Shown here piece by piece: positions 9,755 to 19,523 of a stretch of 64,000 bases of DNA. This DNA is from Flectonema sp. DT1601. Taxonomy: Eukaryota; Euglenozoa; Diplonemea; Diplonemida; Diplonemidae. The notes under the pieces were generated by a model that worked only from the letters and a program-made list of their open reading frames with translations, did no database searches and was not told the origin of the DNA. Numbering within the stretch: position 1 is the first letter of the stretch; each line of letters begins with the position of its first letter. The DNA is taken from the NCBI GenBank assembly GCA_964019425.1, contig OZ025827.1, forward strand, positions 1 to 64,000, read 5' to 3'. The translations under genes were made by a program, and so were the position numbers.

Positions 9755-9833
9755 CACAAATAGTTTCAGAACTAACCATTCTTTACAAAACCCAAAATGG
9801 CTGTAAACCGTCCAGTTCGACCCTGGGTGAGGG
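9731..9833 (-). repeat. dispersed repeat R1, left copy
   Basis: Read on the minus strand, this ~100-base segment closely matches 63586-63682 on the plus strand: both contain TTCGAACTGGACGGTT-like and TGAAACTATTTGTGTAGGAA blocks and end in CCCAAAAA. Here it lies directly upstream of the LINE. The outer edge has an A-run when read in this direction (T-run on the other strand). The CCAG-TTCGA-CTGG hairpin looks like a tRNA T-arm/B box, so a Pol III-derived repeat is possible but unproven. Confidence 0.7.
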
Positions 9834-9886
9834 CATTTTTGTTTTTTCTTGATTCTTTTTCAGGAGGTTGGCCTTTATTAGTGGCT

Positions 9887-11918
9887 CCCCCCCCTTGGGG
9901 GGGGTTGGGGGGGGGGGGGGGTAGGGGGGGGTACAAGCATCGATTTTACGGAGATTTTGGGCACTTTCGGTTTTTTTACGGAGAACAAGTTTTTTGTGCA
10001 CCTAAATTATGAGAACTGCAACAGAACTGCGATCCAAAGAAACAGTTCTTCGGCACTTTAGAGCAAGTCTTTGAAAAATCTCAAAAAGTGTGGACCGTGT
10101 GGTACCTGAGGGGGGTGAAAACAAGGGGTGTATTAGGAGGGCTCACAAAAATTATAAGTAATCCCGTGCATTGGGCAATCCATAACCAGGGTTTCCCTCT
10201 GAGTTGAGTGGGAGATGAAATGGGAACCCAATTTTTATTTTTATCGACCTGATTTGAACCTTAATAAAATGCTACACGAGACCCGGCGTGTTAATTCCCC
10301 CATGTCCGATGTTTAGGCTACTCGCCTTCTCTTGAACATCCCATGTGCTCAGCTTTCGAAATTCGGCTCGAAGCTGTGCTTCTTTCTGTACAAGATAGAC
10401 GGAGGACCAATCCTTGGATGCGGATGGCAGATTAACATTAGGCCTTGCCGTCTAGAGGTCTTCCCCGTGAGGACGCAGTGGTACGTTCAGCCCTGTAGCG
10501 CCTCCTGTCGTGCTTGTTCTTGCCAATCTGAAGAGGGTCGGTGGTCCTGCGTTGATGTGGTAGCCTTTGGAAGCCCGTGTGCCTCTGGAATATGTTGTAC
10601 GTTATCAGTAGGGCAGCATTCACGCCACTGGTCCCATCAGTTGAGGGGTGCAGTTAAGAACTATCAACAGCACTGAATAACCTCCCCATCCCTTGAGGGG
10701 TGCAGGATGACAACGAACACAACGGTTGTTAGCTTCATCCCACGAGCACGACGGGCACTAGAGGAAGTATCATGCTGCAGCGATGTGACGGAGGGTGAGG
10801 AGGAAGCTGCTGCTTCAAGAAGTCAGGTCACCGACAGATCACCTGTGAATCCATCAACAAGTCGGACTGCCCTTCAAGATATAATTGGTGACTTCGACCC
10901 GCTTCCCTTCTGTCTGTGCACCTGTGACAGCTTCAACTGTGTCACTCACCCAGGGCTTAGTTGGATCTCTCTGCGCCGATCCCTTGTTGCCGCAATATCT
11001 GCAGTGTTACGACTCCAAGACTCCAGGAGTATATCCCCCTCGTTTGGGTACAGTTGCAAGCGGGTGTGTCTTTCGTACTTCTCCTTATGCTGCATATACT
11101 AGGGTGTTTTGTATGCCCTGCTGGTGAGCATGGTTGGGTCTTAAGTGATGCCTTGAACGGCTTTTTGGATGGGCATGTTGCCCCATGTCGCTGCTGCTTA
11201 TCTATGGCACTACTATTTGACGCACTACCACTACAGCTGTCTTCAGGATTATCCCTGTTTGGGGTACTGACGTGGCGCTTTCTCCATTCTGTGAGCCTTC
11301 TGTGGGCCTTCTGTGATCACGATTCAGATACTGGACGTTTCTTGACCCCTTTCCCACGCGTATCTTACTTCTAACTGCCCAAGTGCTGTTGAGTGACTTC
11401 AGAGATGCCTCGGGAGGTGTTTTCATGCACTCTGGGATCAATGCTCTCCTCCGCAGAATGACTTTGTGAGCTGCCCTGCAGAACGTCGTTTTCCGCTGCG
11501 TTATCCTGCCCGTGAGCCTCGTGGCCTCAAGCATGGCCGAGCGAGAGCGCTGTTCTTTTTCGTGGCGCGTTCTTGAGGTGGAAACTGATACGGAAATGGT
11601 ATATTAGCAAACTGCGCATACAGGGGCACACCAAGACTCACCTCTTCTCATTGTAAAAAAAAATTATTTGAAGGTGCATTTCACAGGCCTCAAAATTGGA
11701 CCCCCAGGTACCACACGGTCCACACTTTTTGAGATTTTTCATTCCTTTGTCGAAATCAGCCAAATCGAGGTTTTTTCGGCCCCGAAATCACATTTTTGGG
11801 GGTTCTGATGGGGTCCTGGGTATTTTTTGCCCCCGGGAAGGTTATATTTACCAAAATTCGGAAAAAGTACTTTATCGACAGCTTGTACCCCCCCCTAGGG
11901 GGGGGGGGGGGGGGGGGC
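9887..11918. mobile_element. 2-kb island bounded by inverted repeats
   Basis: The arms are about 190 bases. Each contains a perfect 36-base inverted match (10073-10108 versus 11705-11740), a second match around GGGGTACAAGC, and long G or C runs at the outer tips (9887-9932 and 11888-11918). The interior is less AT-rich than its flanks and has plus-strand ORFs at 10332-10676, 10707-11102 and 10961-11374 that I do not recognise. Overlapping frames suggest decayed coding DNA. It may be a foldback or DNA transposon, or an inverted duplication. I saw no clear target-site duplication. Confidence 0.5.
10707..11374 (+). pseudogene. unrecognised coding-like stretch inside the inverted-repeat island
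   Basis: Overlapping plus-strand frames of 131, 80 and 137 codons cover this interval. The first begins MTTNTTVVSFIPRARRALEE and is Ser/Glu-rich, then Cys-rich. The 80-codon frame has a plausible globular stretch, LPQYLQCYDSKTPGVYPP. The third is hydrophobic and could hold a membrane segment. The sense seems to move between frames, as in a decayed gene. I cannot assign a family and the strand choice is tentative. Confidence 0.25.
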
Positions 11919-12580
11919 TGCATCCCGCCATCCCATAGTTCTTCCCACATTTCTATTTTATTGGAAATAATGAACGATAACCTTATTAATATAACTAAAT
12001 TCCTATATTCCCATCCCAGGGTCGCACACATTGCAGATACAGGTTTGATAAACCTGTTGTAAAATACTTCCAAATGTAACAAACAGACAACCTAAGCCAC
12101 ATATCCAATCATCATAAACCTAGCCGTCGTTTTCGTGCTAGCATATTAATATAACAACAATATCTTTCAGAAAAACAAAAACAAAGGACTTGATAAAACA
12201 CGCGGGTGCAGTGTGCATTTTCAGCTAAGGGAGGACATTTTTCATTTGTCGTCCCGTTGGGACAGAAAAGTAATAAATAAATAAAAAATTGCGAAAAAAA
12301 AAAGAAATTGCTTATATATAACGTTTATTTATTTTTATTTTATTTTTTTTTTTTTTTTCTGCCTCTCCCTTAATCCTGTTCGTTTCTTTGAAACGAAAAT
12401 TCATTTGAATATTATCCCTTGGTCAGCATCTTTCATTGTCGCCCTTTGGGCCTGTTAAAAAAAAAAAAAAAGAAAGTTTACATCGAATAGGGCAGGAGCC
12501 AAAAGCTCCCAGTCCGTTACTTCCCACCTTTTCGAAAACTTATTTATAAATAAAAATTGCAGAAAAGTAATAATAATAAA
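11919..12580. other. AT-rich intergenic stretch, no gene seen
   Basis: The stretch contains poly-A and poly-T runs (12296-12306, 12345-12358, 12456-12470). Two short look-alike segments, around 12245 and 12430, each carry a GTC/GCCC...GGG hairpin after TTCATT. No open frame has coding character. Confidence 0.6.
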
Positions 12581-12584
12581 AAGT

Positions 12585-12825
12585 TGCGATATCCCAGGGG
12601 TAGTGGTATAACCCTCGCCCTGGGGCTGGGTGATCGCTGGTTCGACCCCCTGCCACTGCAATAACCCATCGCGCCCGTACACGCAATTAGTTCAAATCCC
12701 GCGCCCGAAGGTACAGGGTAGGCACCTGGTAGACTCTCCTACGTTAAGACTGGAGGGAAGGGAAAATGGAAGGATTTCCATAAAGAGGCTAAGGACACAC
12801 AAATAAATAAATATAAAAAAAAAAG
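12585..12825 (+). repeat. tRNA-derived SINE-like element
   Basis: The head (12585-12660) has a tRNA-Gly-like A box (GGGTAGTGGTATAACCC) and a perfect B box (GGTTCGACCCC) at normal spacing, but its ends do not pair into a good acceptor stem. A unique body of about 130 bases follows, with a second B-box-like GTTCAAATCCC. The 3' end is A-rich (AAATAAATAAATATAAAAAA), as in SINEs moved by a LINE. No second copy of the body was noticed in this window. Confidence 0.65.
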
Positions 12826-12835
12826 AAAATCCCAG

Positions 12836-12908
12836 GTGCACAGCCGAGTGGATACCTTAAATCTCTTCAGTAGCCGTGGCAAGGGTTCAATTCCCAGGCA
12901 CATTTTTT
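12836..12908 (+). repeat. tRNA-like unit with Pol III terminator
   Basis: This begins right after the A-tail of the preceding SINE. A box CAGCCGAGTGG (Ser/Leu tRNA type), B box GGTTCAATTCC, matching GTGC/GCAC ends and a T6 run (12903-12908) are all present, about 66 bases in total. The anticodon arm is not well formed, so a SINE head or tRNA pseudogene is likelier than a working tRNA. Confidence 0.5.
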
Positions 12909-12965
12909 GTGTTTTTCAACCAGAAAAATTAGTAAGAAGAAAGTAGCAAGGAAAAGGGTACAAAA

Positions 12966-13010
12966 TTGGACTTAACTTAACGCGAGCGAAGCGAGCGTAA
13001 AGTTAAGTTC
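12966..13010. repeat. imperfect hairpin (about 18-bp stem)
   Basis: The sequence around ACTTAACTTAACGCGAGC and its near-complement GCGAGCGTAAAGTTAAGT flank a GAA loop. A similar GCGAGC-AAC-GCGAGC motif occurs in the repeat just downstream. It may be a transcription terminator or repeat end; the function is unknown. Confidence 0.5.
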
Positions 13011-13070
13011 AAATTTGTACCCTGGACGGGTACCTAGCCAGGGAATAAAAACAGACGTGACTTGGTTGTA

Positions 13071-13161
13071 AAAATAATGTTTGTTCAGAAAGCTTTAAAA
13101 AAAAAATTGTGCGAGCAACGCGAGCCTGGAAGGGGTATCTCTAGTTGCAGGTTTGCGGGTT
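13071..13161 (+). repeat. dispersed repeat family A, copy 1, ending at a TTTGCGGG run
   Basis: About 76 bases match 17551-17628 almost exactly, including TTTGTTCAGAAAG, the GCGAGCAACGCGAGCCTGG block and GGAAGGGGTATCTCTAGT. In both copies similarity stops where a short TTTGCGGG run begins (here 13150-13161). Confidence 0.8.
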
Positions 13162-13364
13162 TTTTCATACTTTTACATTAAAGTTTTGAAATTATGGCAT
13201 ATGAGAAAAGGGTAAAAGTTTATCTGATTTTTAAAAGGGGCACATTTTCCTGTTGATAGTTTGCTGCGACGCAAACTTGTGACACGCGGAATTTGCACAT
13301 CTGAAACTCACAATCTATTGTAAAATAAACATTCCCTATATAGAGACCCGCAAAAGATCAGTGC

Positions 13365-13562
13365 AAATAGTGTCTGCTGCCAAGTCGGCGCGACACTATT
13401 TTCCCATGACCCAGGCACTCTTCTAAATTGAGGGGAAATGATTGAAGATGAGAACCTTCAACTATACACTAGAGCAGAAAAGACAAAAGATGATATTACG
13501 TAATTCAAAACTGCCATTTGCAAGGTTCCCAAGGTAAGGTTTGCGGGTTTGCGGGTTTGCAG
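13365..13562 (+). repeat. dispersed repeat family B, copy 1, ending at a TTTGCGGG run
   Basis: Diverged from 14008-14206 but clearly related: shared blocks are CAAGTCGGYGC, ATTGAAGWTGAGAAC, AATGATATTA-like and GCCATTTGCAAGGTTCCCAAG. Two and a half TTTGCGGG units (13538-13560) follow the last block. Confidence 0.7.
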
Positions 13563-14007
13563 GGAACCGCACTGCATTTATTTAAGTTAAATTGTACTTT
13601 TTGGAAAGGGAAATAAAAACAAACGAAGCTAAGAATTTTTAAGGCAAGAATAAATAATGCATCATAATTGTATCCGAACTGAGAGAGAAAAAAGGAGTTA
13701 CGCCACAAGACTAACAGACAAAGAATTCCATACATTCACAACAGGGTAGGGGGTCCACACCTTGTGGAGAGGCCCGGTGAAAAAAAAACCGTCACAGGGG
13801 GTGGGTGGGTAAAGTCTGAAAAACCCTGTGATAAAGCTAAAAGAATGATATTGTGAGGAAAAATAAATCTTAAAAGTAATCTGATTTCTTTTCTGGACTT
13901 GAAAAGCCTAAGAAAGCTGTTTTAACACAAACAGCTTGAATGCACTCGGAATCACAAAAATAGTCTAGGGGAAGTCCCTTTTGAAGAAGGACTGCTTGTC
14001 TAACAAT

Positions 14008-14206
14008 CAGTGTCTGCAACCAAGTCGGTGCAGCAAACTTATTGTCAATGAGCGGACCCTTCGGAAAACAGAAAAAACAATTGAAGTTGAGAACTCGAAC
14101 TTCTTTTGACACCAGCGATAAATAATGAAATGAAAACAAGAGAAATGATATTAGATAAATTAAACACTGCCATTTGCAAGGTTCCCAAGTGATAAGGGTT
14201 TGCGGG
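14008..14206 (+). repeat. dispersed repeat family B, copy 2, ending at a TTTGCGGG run
   Basis: Second copy of the family at 13365-13562, in the same orientation about 640 bases downstream. It ends in GGGTTTGCGGGA (14196-14206). The interval between the copies holds no convincing gene. Confidence 0.7.
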
Positions 14207-14416
14207 ACTATAAAATAACTTTCGTTTGATGTATTTTACAAATAAGTTGCAAATACTTTCCGTCCCGATATCGAGAAAAGGGGAAAAAAAGGAAATGGCT
14301 TTAACTGAAACTAACACGGAAATTGCGAAACATAAAACTATTTTATTGTTTTCCCGTCCGAACAATATTTTTCAGTACCTTACCAATACTTCAAACAAAA
14401 ATACAAAAAATAAGAA

Positions 14417-16396
14417 TCAATTCAACACTTTACATTTAACAGACTGTTCAAAGAGAGCTCTATTATTTTGAGGCAGCTGAACAGTTTTCAGGGCGCTGCA
14501 TTTATTGAGGAAGCGCTCACCAATTTTCTTCACATCACTAAGACCTGAAAGGTCAAGAGAAGTGATTTCTGAACACCCAGACAAGAAATAATTTCCAATA
14601 CTGGTGACACTACTAAGACCGGAAAGGTCAAGAGAAGTAATTTTTAAAAACTCAGACAAGAAATAATTTCCAATACTGGTGACACTACTAAGACCTGAAA
14701 GGTCAAGAGATGTGATTTCTGAACATTCAAACAAAAAGAAATCTCCAATACTGGTGACACTACTAAGACCTGAAAGGTCAAGAGAAGTGATTTCTGAACA
14801 TTTAAACAAAAAACAAAATCCAATACTGGTGACACTACTAAGACCGGAAAGGTCAAGAGAAGTGATTTTTAAAAACTCAGACAAGAAATAATTTCCAATA
14901 CTGGTGACACTACTAAGACCAGAAAGGTCAAGAGAAGTGATTTCTGAACATTCAAACAAAAAACTATTTCCAATACTGGTGACACTACTAAGACCTGAAA
15001 GGTCAAGAGAAGTGATTTCTGAACACCCAGACAAGAAATAATTTCCAATACTGGTGACACTACTAAGACCTGAAAGGTCAAGAGAAGTGATTTTTAAAAA
15101 CTCAGACAAGAAATAATGTCCAATACTGGTGACACTACTAAGACCTGAAAGGTCAAGAGAAGTGATTTCTGAACATGCAAACAAAAAACTATTTCCAATA
15201 CTGGTGACACTACTAAGACCTGAAAGGTCAAGAGAAGTGATTTCTGAACATTTAAACAAAAAACTATTTCCAATACTGGTGACACTACTAAGACCGGAAA
15301 GGTCAAGAGAAGTGATTTTTAAAAACTCAGACAAGAAAAAATTTCCAATACTGGTGACACTACTAAGACCTGAAAGGTCAAGAGAAGTGATTTCTGGACA
15401 ATTAAACAAAAAAAAATCTCCAATGCTGGTGACACTACTAAGACCTGAAAGGTCAAGAGAAGTGATTTTTAAAAACTCAGACAAGAAATAATGTCCAATA
15501 CTGGTGACACGACTAAGACCTGAAAGGTCAAGAGAAGTGATTTCTGAACACCCACACAAAAAACTATTTCCAATGCTGGTGACACTACTAAGACCGGAAA
15601 GGTCAAGAGAAGTGATTTTTAAAAACTCAGACAAGAAATAATTTCCAATACTGGTGACACTACTAAGACCTGAAAGGTCAAGAGAAGTGATTTCTGAACA
15701 CCCACACAAAAAACCATGTCCAATACTGGTGACACTACTAAGACCGGAAAGGTCAAGAGAAGTGATTTTTAAAAACTCAGACAAGAAATCATTTCCAATA
15801 CTGGTGACACCACTAAGACCTGAAAGGTCAAGAGAAGTGATTTCTGAACAATTATACAAAAAAAAATCTCCAATACTGGTGACACTACTAAGACCTGAAA
15901 GGTCAAGAGAAGTGATTTTTGAACAATTACGCAAGAAGTCATCTCCAATTGCAGTAACCTGTGAGGTGACCGTGCTATTGCAATTTGAATGGCGGAAGGA
16001 AATCCGTTTGGCATCTGAAGGAAGCAACCCCTCGTCAATAGTGAGGCAACCATCCACCGAGAATGTGGGAGTGTCCAGACATAAATCCTCCGTAATGTGG
16101 TCTCTGATCCAAAGAAGCAGCTTCTCCCTTTTTCTATCGTCAACAAACCAGCATTTACCGAAGATCCGAACCAGCTTCTCCCATATTTCCAACTCGCTGT
16201 TTGCACCCACTCCATGATCTGCTAGCCGATCACTGTCGCAAAGGGCATCACCAGCTAACAACAGTTCAACTTCCTCCAGATCGACATCCCACTCGCCAGC
16301 CGCTGCCGTCAACACGTCGCTCACAACAGAATCAGCACCAACTGTGACTGACACCGCAGGGAATCCTAAATCCGGACACATCACGAAAACTTGCAT
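14417..16396 (-). CDS. ubiquitin-like domain plus leucine-rich-repeat protein
   Basis: A 659-residue protein. Residues 1-72 resemble ubiquitin: it starts MQVFVMCPD, and the ELLLAGDALCDSDRLADHGV stretch parallels ubiquitin's LIFAGKQLEDGRTLSDYNI. There is no C-terminal Gly-Gly, so it is a built-in domain, not a modifier. After a helical linker (75-165) come about 19 copies of a 25-residue repeat of the type ITSLDLSGLSSVTSIG, the BspA-like LRR class. Two versions alternate, one with CSE and one with FLK before ITSLDL. A non-matching last repeat caps the array. Such proteins commonly bind partners. A ubiquitin-linked role is inference. The stop is TGA. Confidence 0.8.
   Translation of the reverse strand: MQVFVMCPDLGFPAVSVTVGADSVVSDVLTAAAGEWDVDLEEVELLLAGDALCDSDRLADHGVGANSELEIWEKLVRIFGKCWFVDDRKREKLLLWIRDHITEDLCLDTPTFSVDGCLTIDEGLLPSDAKRISFRHSNCNSTVTSQVTAIGDDFLRNCSKITSLDLSGLSSVTSIGDFFLYNCSEITSLDLSGLSGVTSIGNDFLSEFLKITSLDLSGLSSVTSIGHGFLCGCSEITSLDLSGLSSVTSIGNYFLSEFLKITSLDLSGLSSVTSIGNSFLCGCSEITSLDLSGLSRVTSIGHYFLSEFLKITSLDLSGLSSVTSIGDFFLFNCPEITSLDLSGLSSVTSIGNFFLSEFLKITSLDLSGLSSVTSIGNSFLFKCSEITSLDLSGLSSVTSIGNSFLFACSEITSLDLSGLSSVTSIGHYFLSEFLKITSLDLSGLSSVTSIGNYFLSGCSEITSLDLSGLSSVTSIGNSFLFECSEITSLDLSGLSSVTSIGNYFLSEFLKITSLDLSGLSSVTSIGFCFLFKCSEITSLDLSGLSSVTSIGDFFLFECSEITSLDLSGLSSVTSIGNYFLSEFLKITSLDLSGLSSVTSIGNYFLSGCSEITSLDLSGLSDVKKIGERFLNKCSALKTVQLPQNNRALFEQSVKCKVLN
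14490..15920 (-). repeat. 75-bp tandem repeats inside the LRR gene
   Basis: About nineteen 75-base units encode the LRR array. The DNA identity between units is very high, including third positions, so the array was recently amplified or homogenised. The repeat also leaves long empty frames on the opposite strand. Confidence 0.85.
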
Positions 16397-16796
16397 TGTT
16401 GTTTTTTTTGCTTTTTTTTTTTAGTAATCTACTGAAAGAAAAAAAGATGTACTAATCTTGCTGAAGTGCTCCAAACGGTAAAGTAATAAGGAAAAACTGA
16501 AAAGCAGCTTCCATTTCTGAACAGTGCAACATATTCTGTGGTTGTAATTTCCTATAAAATACTATTACTGCTCTACCCTGTTTGTAAACAATACAGTATA
16601 AAAGAAAGACAAACATAGAAGTGAAAAGAACAAAAACAAAGAGTCTGGAAGCACAGACGAGTGTAACCAAAAAAAAAAAAAAAAAAAAAAAACAGAAGCA
16701 GGACACTCGCCTTACACATGAGGGATCCTCGGTTACGTGTGCAGAAGGAGTTCAACAGCCCGAAGGAAAGAAGCATTGGAGGTGGAGACCCTAGGG

Positions 16797-16953
16797 TAGC
16801 TGCCCAAGAAGCTGCTATTAAAAGAAGTGTTGGTATGCAGTTCCCCAATTCACATTTATATTAGACAGGTATGCAAGTTTGCACCGAGTTCGCGAAACTT
16901 CGACATCTTGCGGGTAGCTGCCCGAAGAAGCTGCTGTTGAAAGAAGCGTTGGT
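16797..16953 (+). repeat. pair of 40-bp direct repeats
   Basis: GTAGCTGCCCAAGAAGCTGC... at 16797-16836 recurs with few changes at 16913-16953. The spacing is about 117 bases. It lies within the coding-like stretch described next. Confidence 0.65.
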
Positions 16954-17409
16954 GATGAATAAAAGAAGGCAAAAGTTCCCTGTTTCTTGTACCAGAATGG
17001 TGACAACCCCTCAATCCCAGGTTCATTGTCATGGTGCGAGAAGACGAAGCCGCCATCACTGAGGTGACTAATCACATCAGCCACAACGTCGTTCAAAACA
17101 CTATCGTTCGTATCCCCCAAGGTATTTGATAAAATCTTCTGAAGGCAAACTCGTTCCATTAGGGGGCAGTTTAGATATCATCCCTGAGAATCCCTTACTG
17201 ATGTGACCTCCATTGAAGTAGCTCTTCACTCCAGCCTCTCCGTTGTTGCCTGTCTCGCCGCTTCTTGATACAGCAAAACCTTTTCCAACAACTTCGGGGA
17301 ATCCTTGGTCACTTGGAGGTCTGCGTTGTAGGCAAGGAGGTACCCCAGTGATCAAATGTATACCCACTTCCCACATGTAAATGTGCCACGAACGTCCCAA
17401 CTGGTACAT
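16818..17409 (-). pseudogene. coding-like fragment of unknown family
   Basis: Two overlapping minus-strand frames (17101-17409 and 16818-17159) have protein-like composition: the first contains QGFPEVVGKGFAVSRSGETG, and the second contains VLNDVVADVISHLSDGGFVF. The sense seems to pass from one frame to the other, so a frameshifted gene remnant is likely. No intron junction explains it. I do not recognise the family. Confidence 0.3.
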
Positions 17410-17550
17410 ATATCAATGCTGTGAATGATAACAATGCTTACGCTATTCCAAGGAAGGTTGAGGACCTTATCTCGGACGCACACGAGAACTTCCGCTGCTC
17501 CTAGGCAAGTTTATTAAAGATTGCCAGTGGACCATATTTTTTTTTTGCTA

Positions 17551-17641
17551 AAAATAAGGTTTGTTCAGAAAGATTTAAAAAAAGAAATTGTGCGCGAGCA
17601 ACGCGAGCCTGGAAGGGGTATCTCTAGTGCGGGTTTGCGGG
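17551..17641 (+). repeat. dispersed repeat family A, copy 2, ending at a TTTGCGGG run
   Basis: This matches 13071-13146 at almost every base and is followed by GCGGGTTTGCGGG (17629-17641). The two copies lie 4.5 kb apart in the same orientation. Confidence 0.8.
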
Positions 17642-19523
17642 TAGAGTCCTGACTGTCTAGACTACAATCCGAATCATCGTCACTCTCAGATTCGGGATCC
17701 TTACTCTTCGCACCTTTTTTGGTGATTTTTTAGTTGCAATAATGTTGCGATAACATACAACAGTTATGTACATTGCCTTTCGCGAAGTGTCGCTGAGTGT
17801 GGCGAAAGGCGTAAAGGCGCGAAAGGCATAAAAAAGAGAGATAAGTAAAAGAAAAGCATTAATTTTGCCATTGTTCGTTTTTGTAGTTTCTATACGAATA
17901 ATTAGTTATTAATAGTCATCAATTCAATCAAAAAACTAGTTAGTTAGCATTCATCAGTCAACTAAAAAAAAAAACAATAAAATTTCAATCAAAATGCAAA
18001 AAAAATCGTACGTCAACAAACAAATAATTGTTTGGATTCGGGAAACGAAAATTAGAGAGTTAGTAAATGTTTAACTTCGATTGTGTGTCTCACAAAGGAT
18101 CACCGAGAACAGTCTCACAGGATTAGTGGGCACTCACTTGTAATATGAAATGATTCACAATTGTTATTACACAAAAAAACCATTCTCATTATTACCGTGA
18201 ACACTTTCTTCGAGCAACCGATTGAGGAGGATGACCATGTCAGCTCCGAAATGAAGGAAGGAGATAGGGAGATTCAGGAACGAAATAGTGTTTTTAATTA
18301 ACACATGTTTTGAATATTTCGGGGATTTAAAAAAAAAAAAAAAAAATTGTTTGTTCGTGTGTTCAACATTCCCAAAGTGAACACTAATTTCAGTCACCAT
18401 AATTCTTATCATGTGCTGTGTTGGGATTGTTTTGTGTACAAAATAATCAAATAGTTTAGTTTAGTTAGCAAAATACAAACTGACAAAATGACTACGAGGG
18501 GTCAAATCAATCAATAAATCGTAAGGATTACATCAAAACAAATAATGATCCGGTTTCGGGTTTCAACCTCGAAAAAATAAGAGAGGGAAGGTTCTTCATG
18601 CGCTTGTCAGCGATAAGGCATGGCGTCATCCATCCAATTTCATGGATGAACGATCAAAGATAGAAAATAAGATAAAAAAAATATTTTTAAGAAGTTGGGA
18701 ATCAAAAAAAAAAAAAAGAATCCAACTATTTTGTTATCACACAAATGTGATAACGGAGAACGTTGACAACGGAATAAGGATTTGATTCTTTTTTTTTCCC
18801 TTTTTATTCAAAACAGAAATTCAAAGACACACACGACAAGAACTGCTAGTTCACTTCCAGACGTTATAGCTGTCTGGAAGTGAATCAATCCTCGCACACT
18901 AGAGTGATAGAGTTAGAACAGTGAAGTCTTACTTTGCGTTTTGTGCATCGCAACGAGGCAATTGTCGGACAAACAAAATAAATAATGAAAGCTGGTTCTC
19001 CGTAGAAAAAGAGGCAAAAAACTCTTTTCTTTGAGAAAAATTGAAAAAACTGACAAGGGAGAAAAGGGGTGTGAGGAGGTACCAGGGTTTTATGTAATAC
19101 GGCAGAGAGTAGGTTTTCTTCCAATAAATTAAATCAATAATTCTTTGAAAAAAATATGTTGCAAAAATTGCTAACATATGTTTGCGTTAGAAAACACGAG
19201 GAGGTTGCATAATTCAACAAATAATGTTGGGGAGTAGAGGTTTCCAAAAAGAAAACAAGCATCCATGTCAGACTTTCATTGTTAAGGGTTACCTCAGTGT
19301 TTGCTACCTGAATTCCAGGAATGTAATTTCTTTCGATAAAGAAACAAAATGACGTAAGACAGTTTGATTTACATTATTTGAATTATACGAATTACAATAA
19401 CGTTTTTCTCTAAATGTTGTCTTAATTCGAAGGAGATACCGACCAACTCAAGGTAACTAGCAAAGATCTTATCAAGTTTATGCGTCCTTTGAAATCGTTC
19501 TTGAAAAAACATTTCTTCGCAAA
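17642..19523. other. long AT-rich intergenic stretch, no gene seen
   Basis: The stretch includes a small clustered repeat of GCGAAAGGC motifs (17779-17828), several A- or T-runs, and an inverted CTTCCAGACGTTATAG / CTATAAC-type hairpin around 18855-18885. The ORFs here are short and hydrophobic with no coding character. Confidence 0.55.

Noticed and set aside
12585-12660. Functional tRNA-Gly gene
   Set aside because: A and B boxes are good, but the acceptor ends do not pair and a SINE-like body with an A-tail follows.
14679-16217. Plus-strand ORFs with LRPERSRE repeats
   Set aside because: Shadow of the 75-bp repeats in the minus-strand LRR gene.
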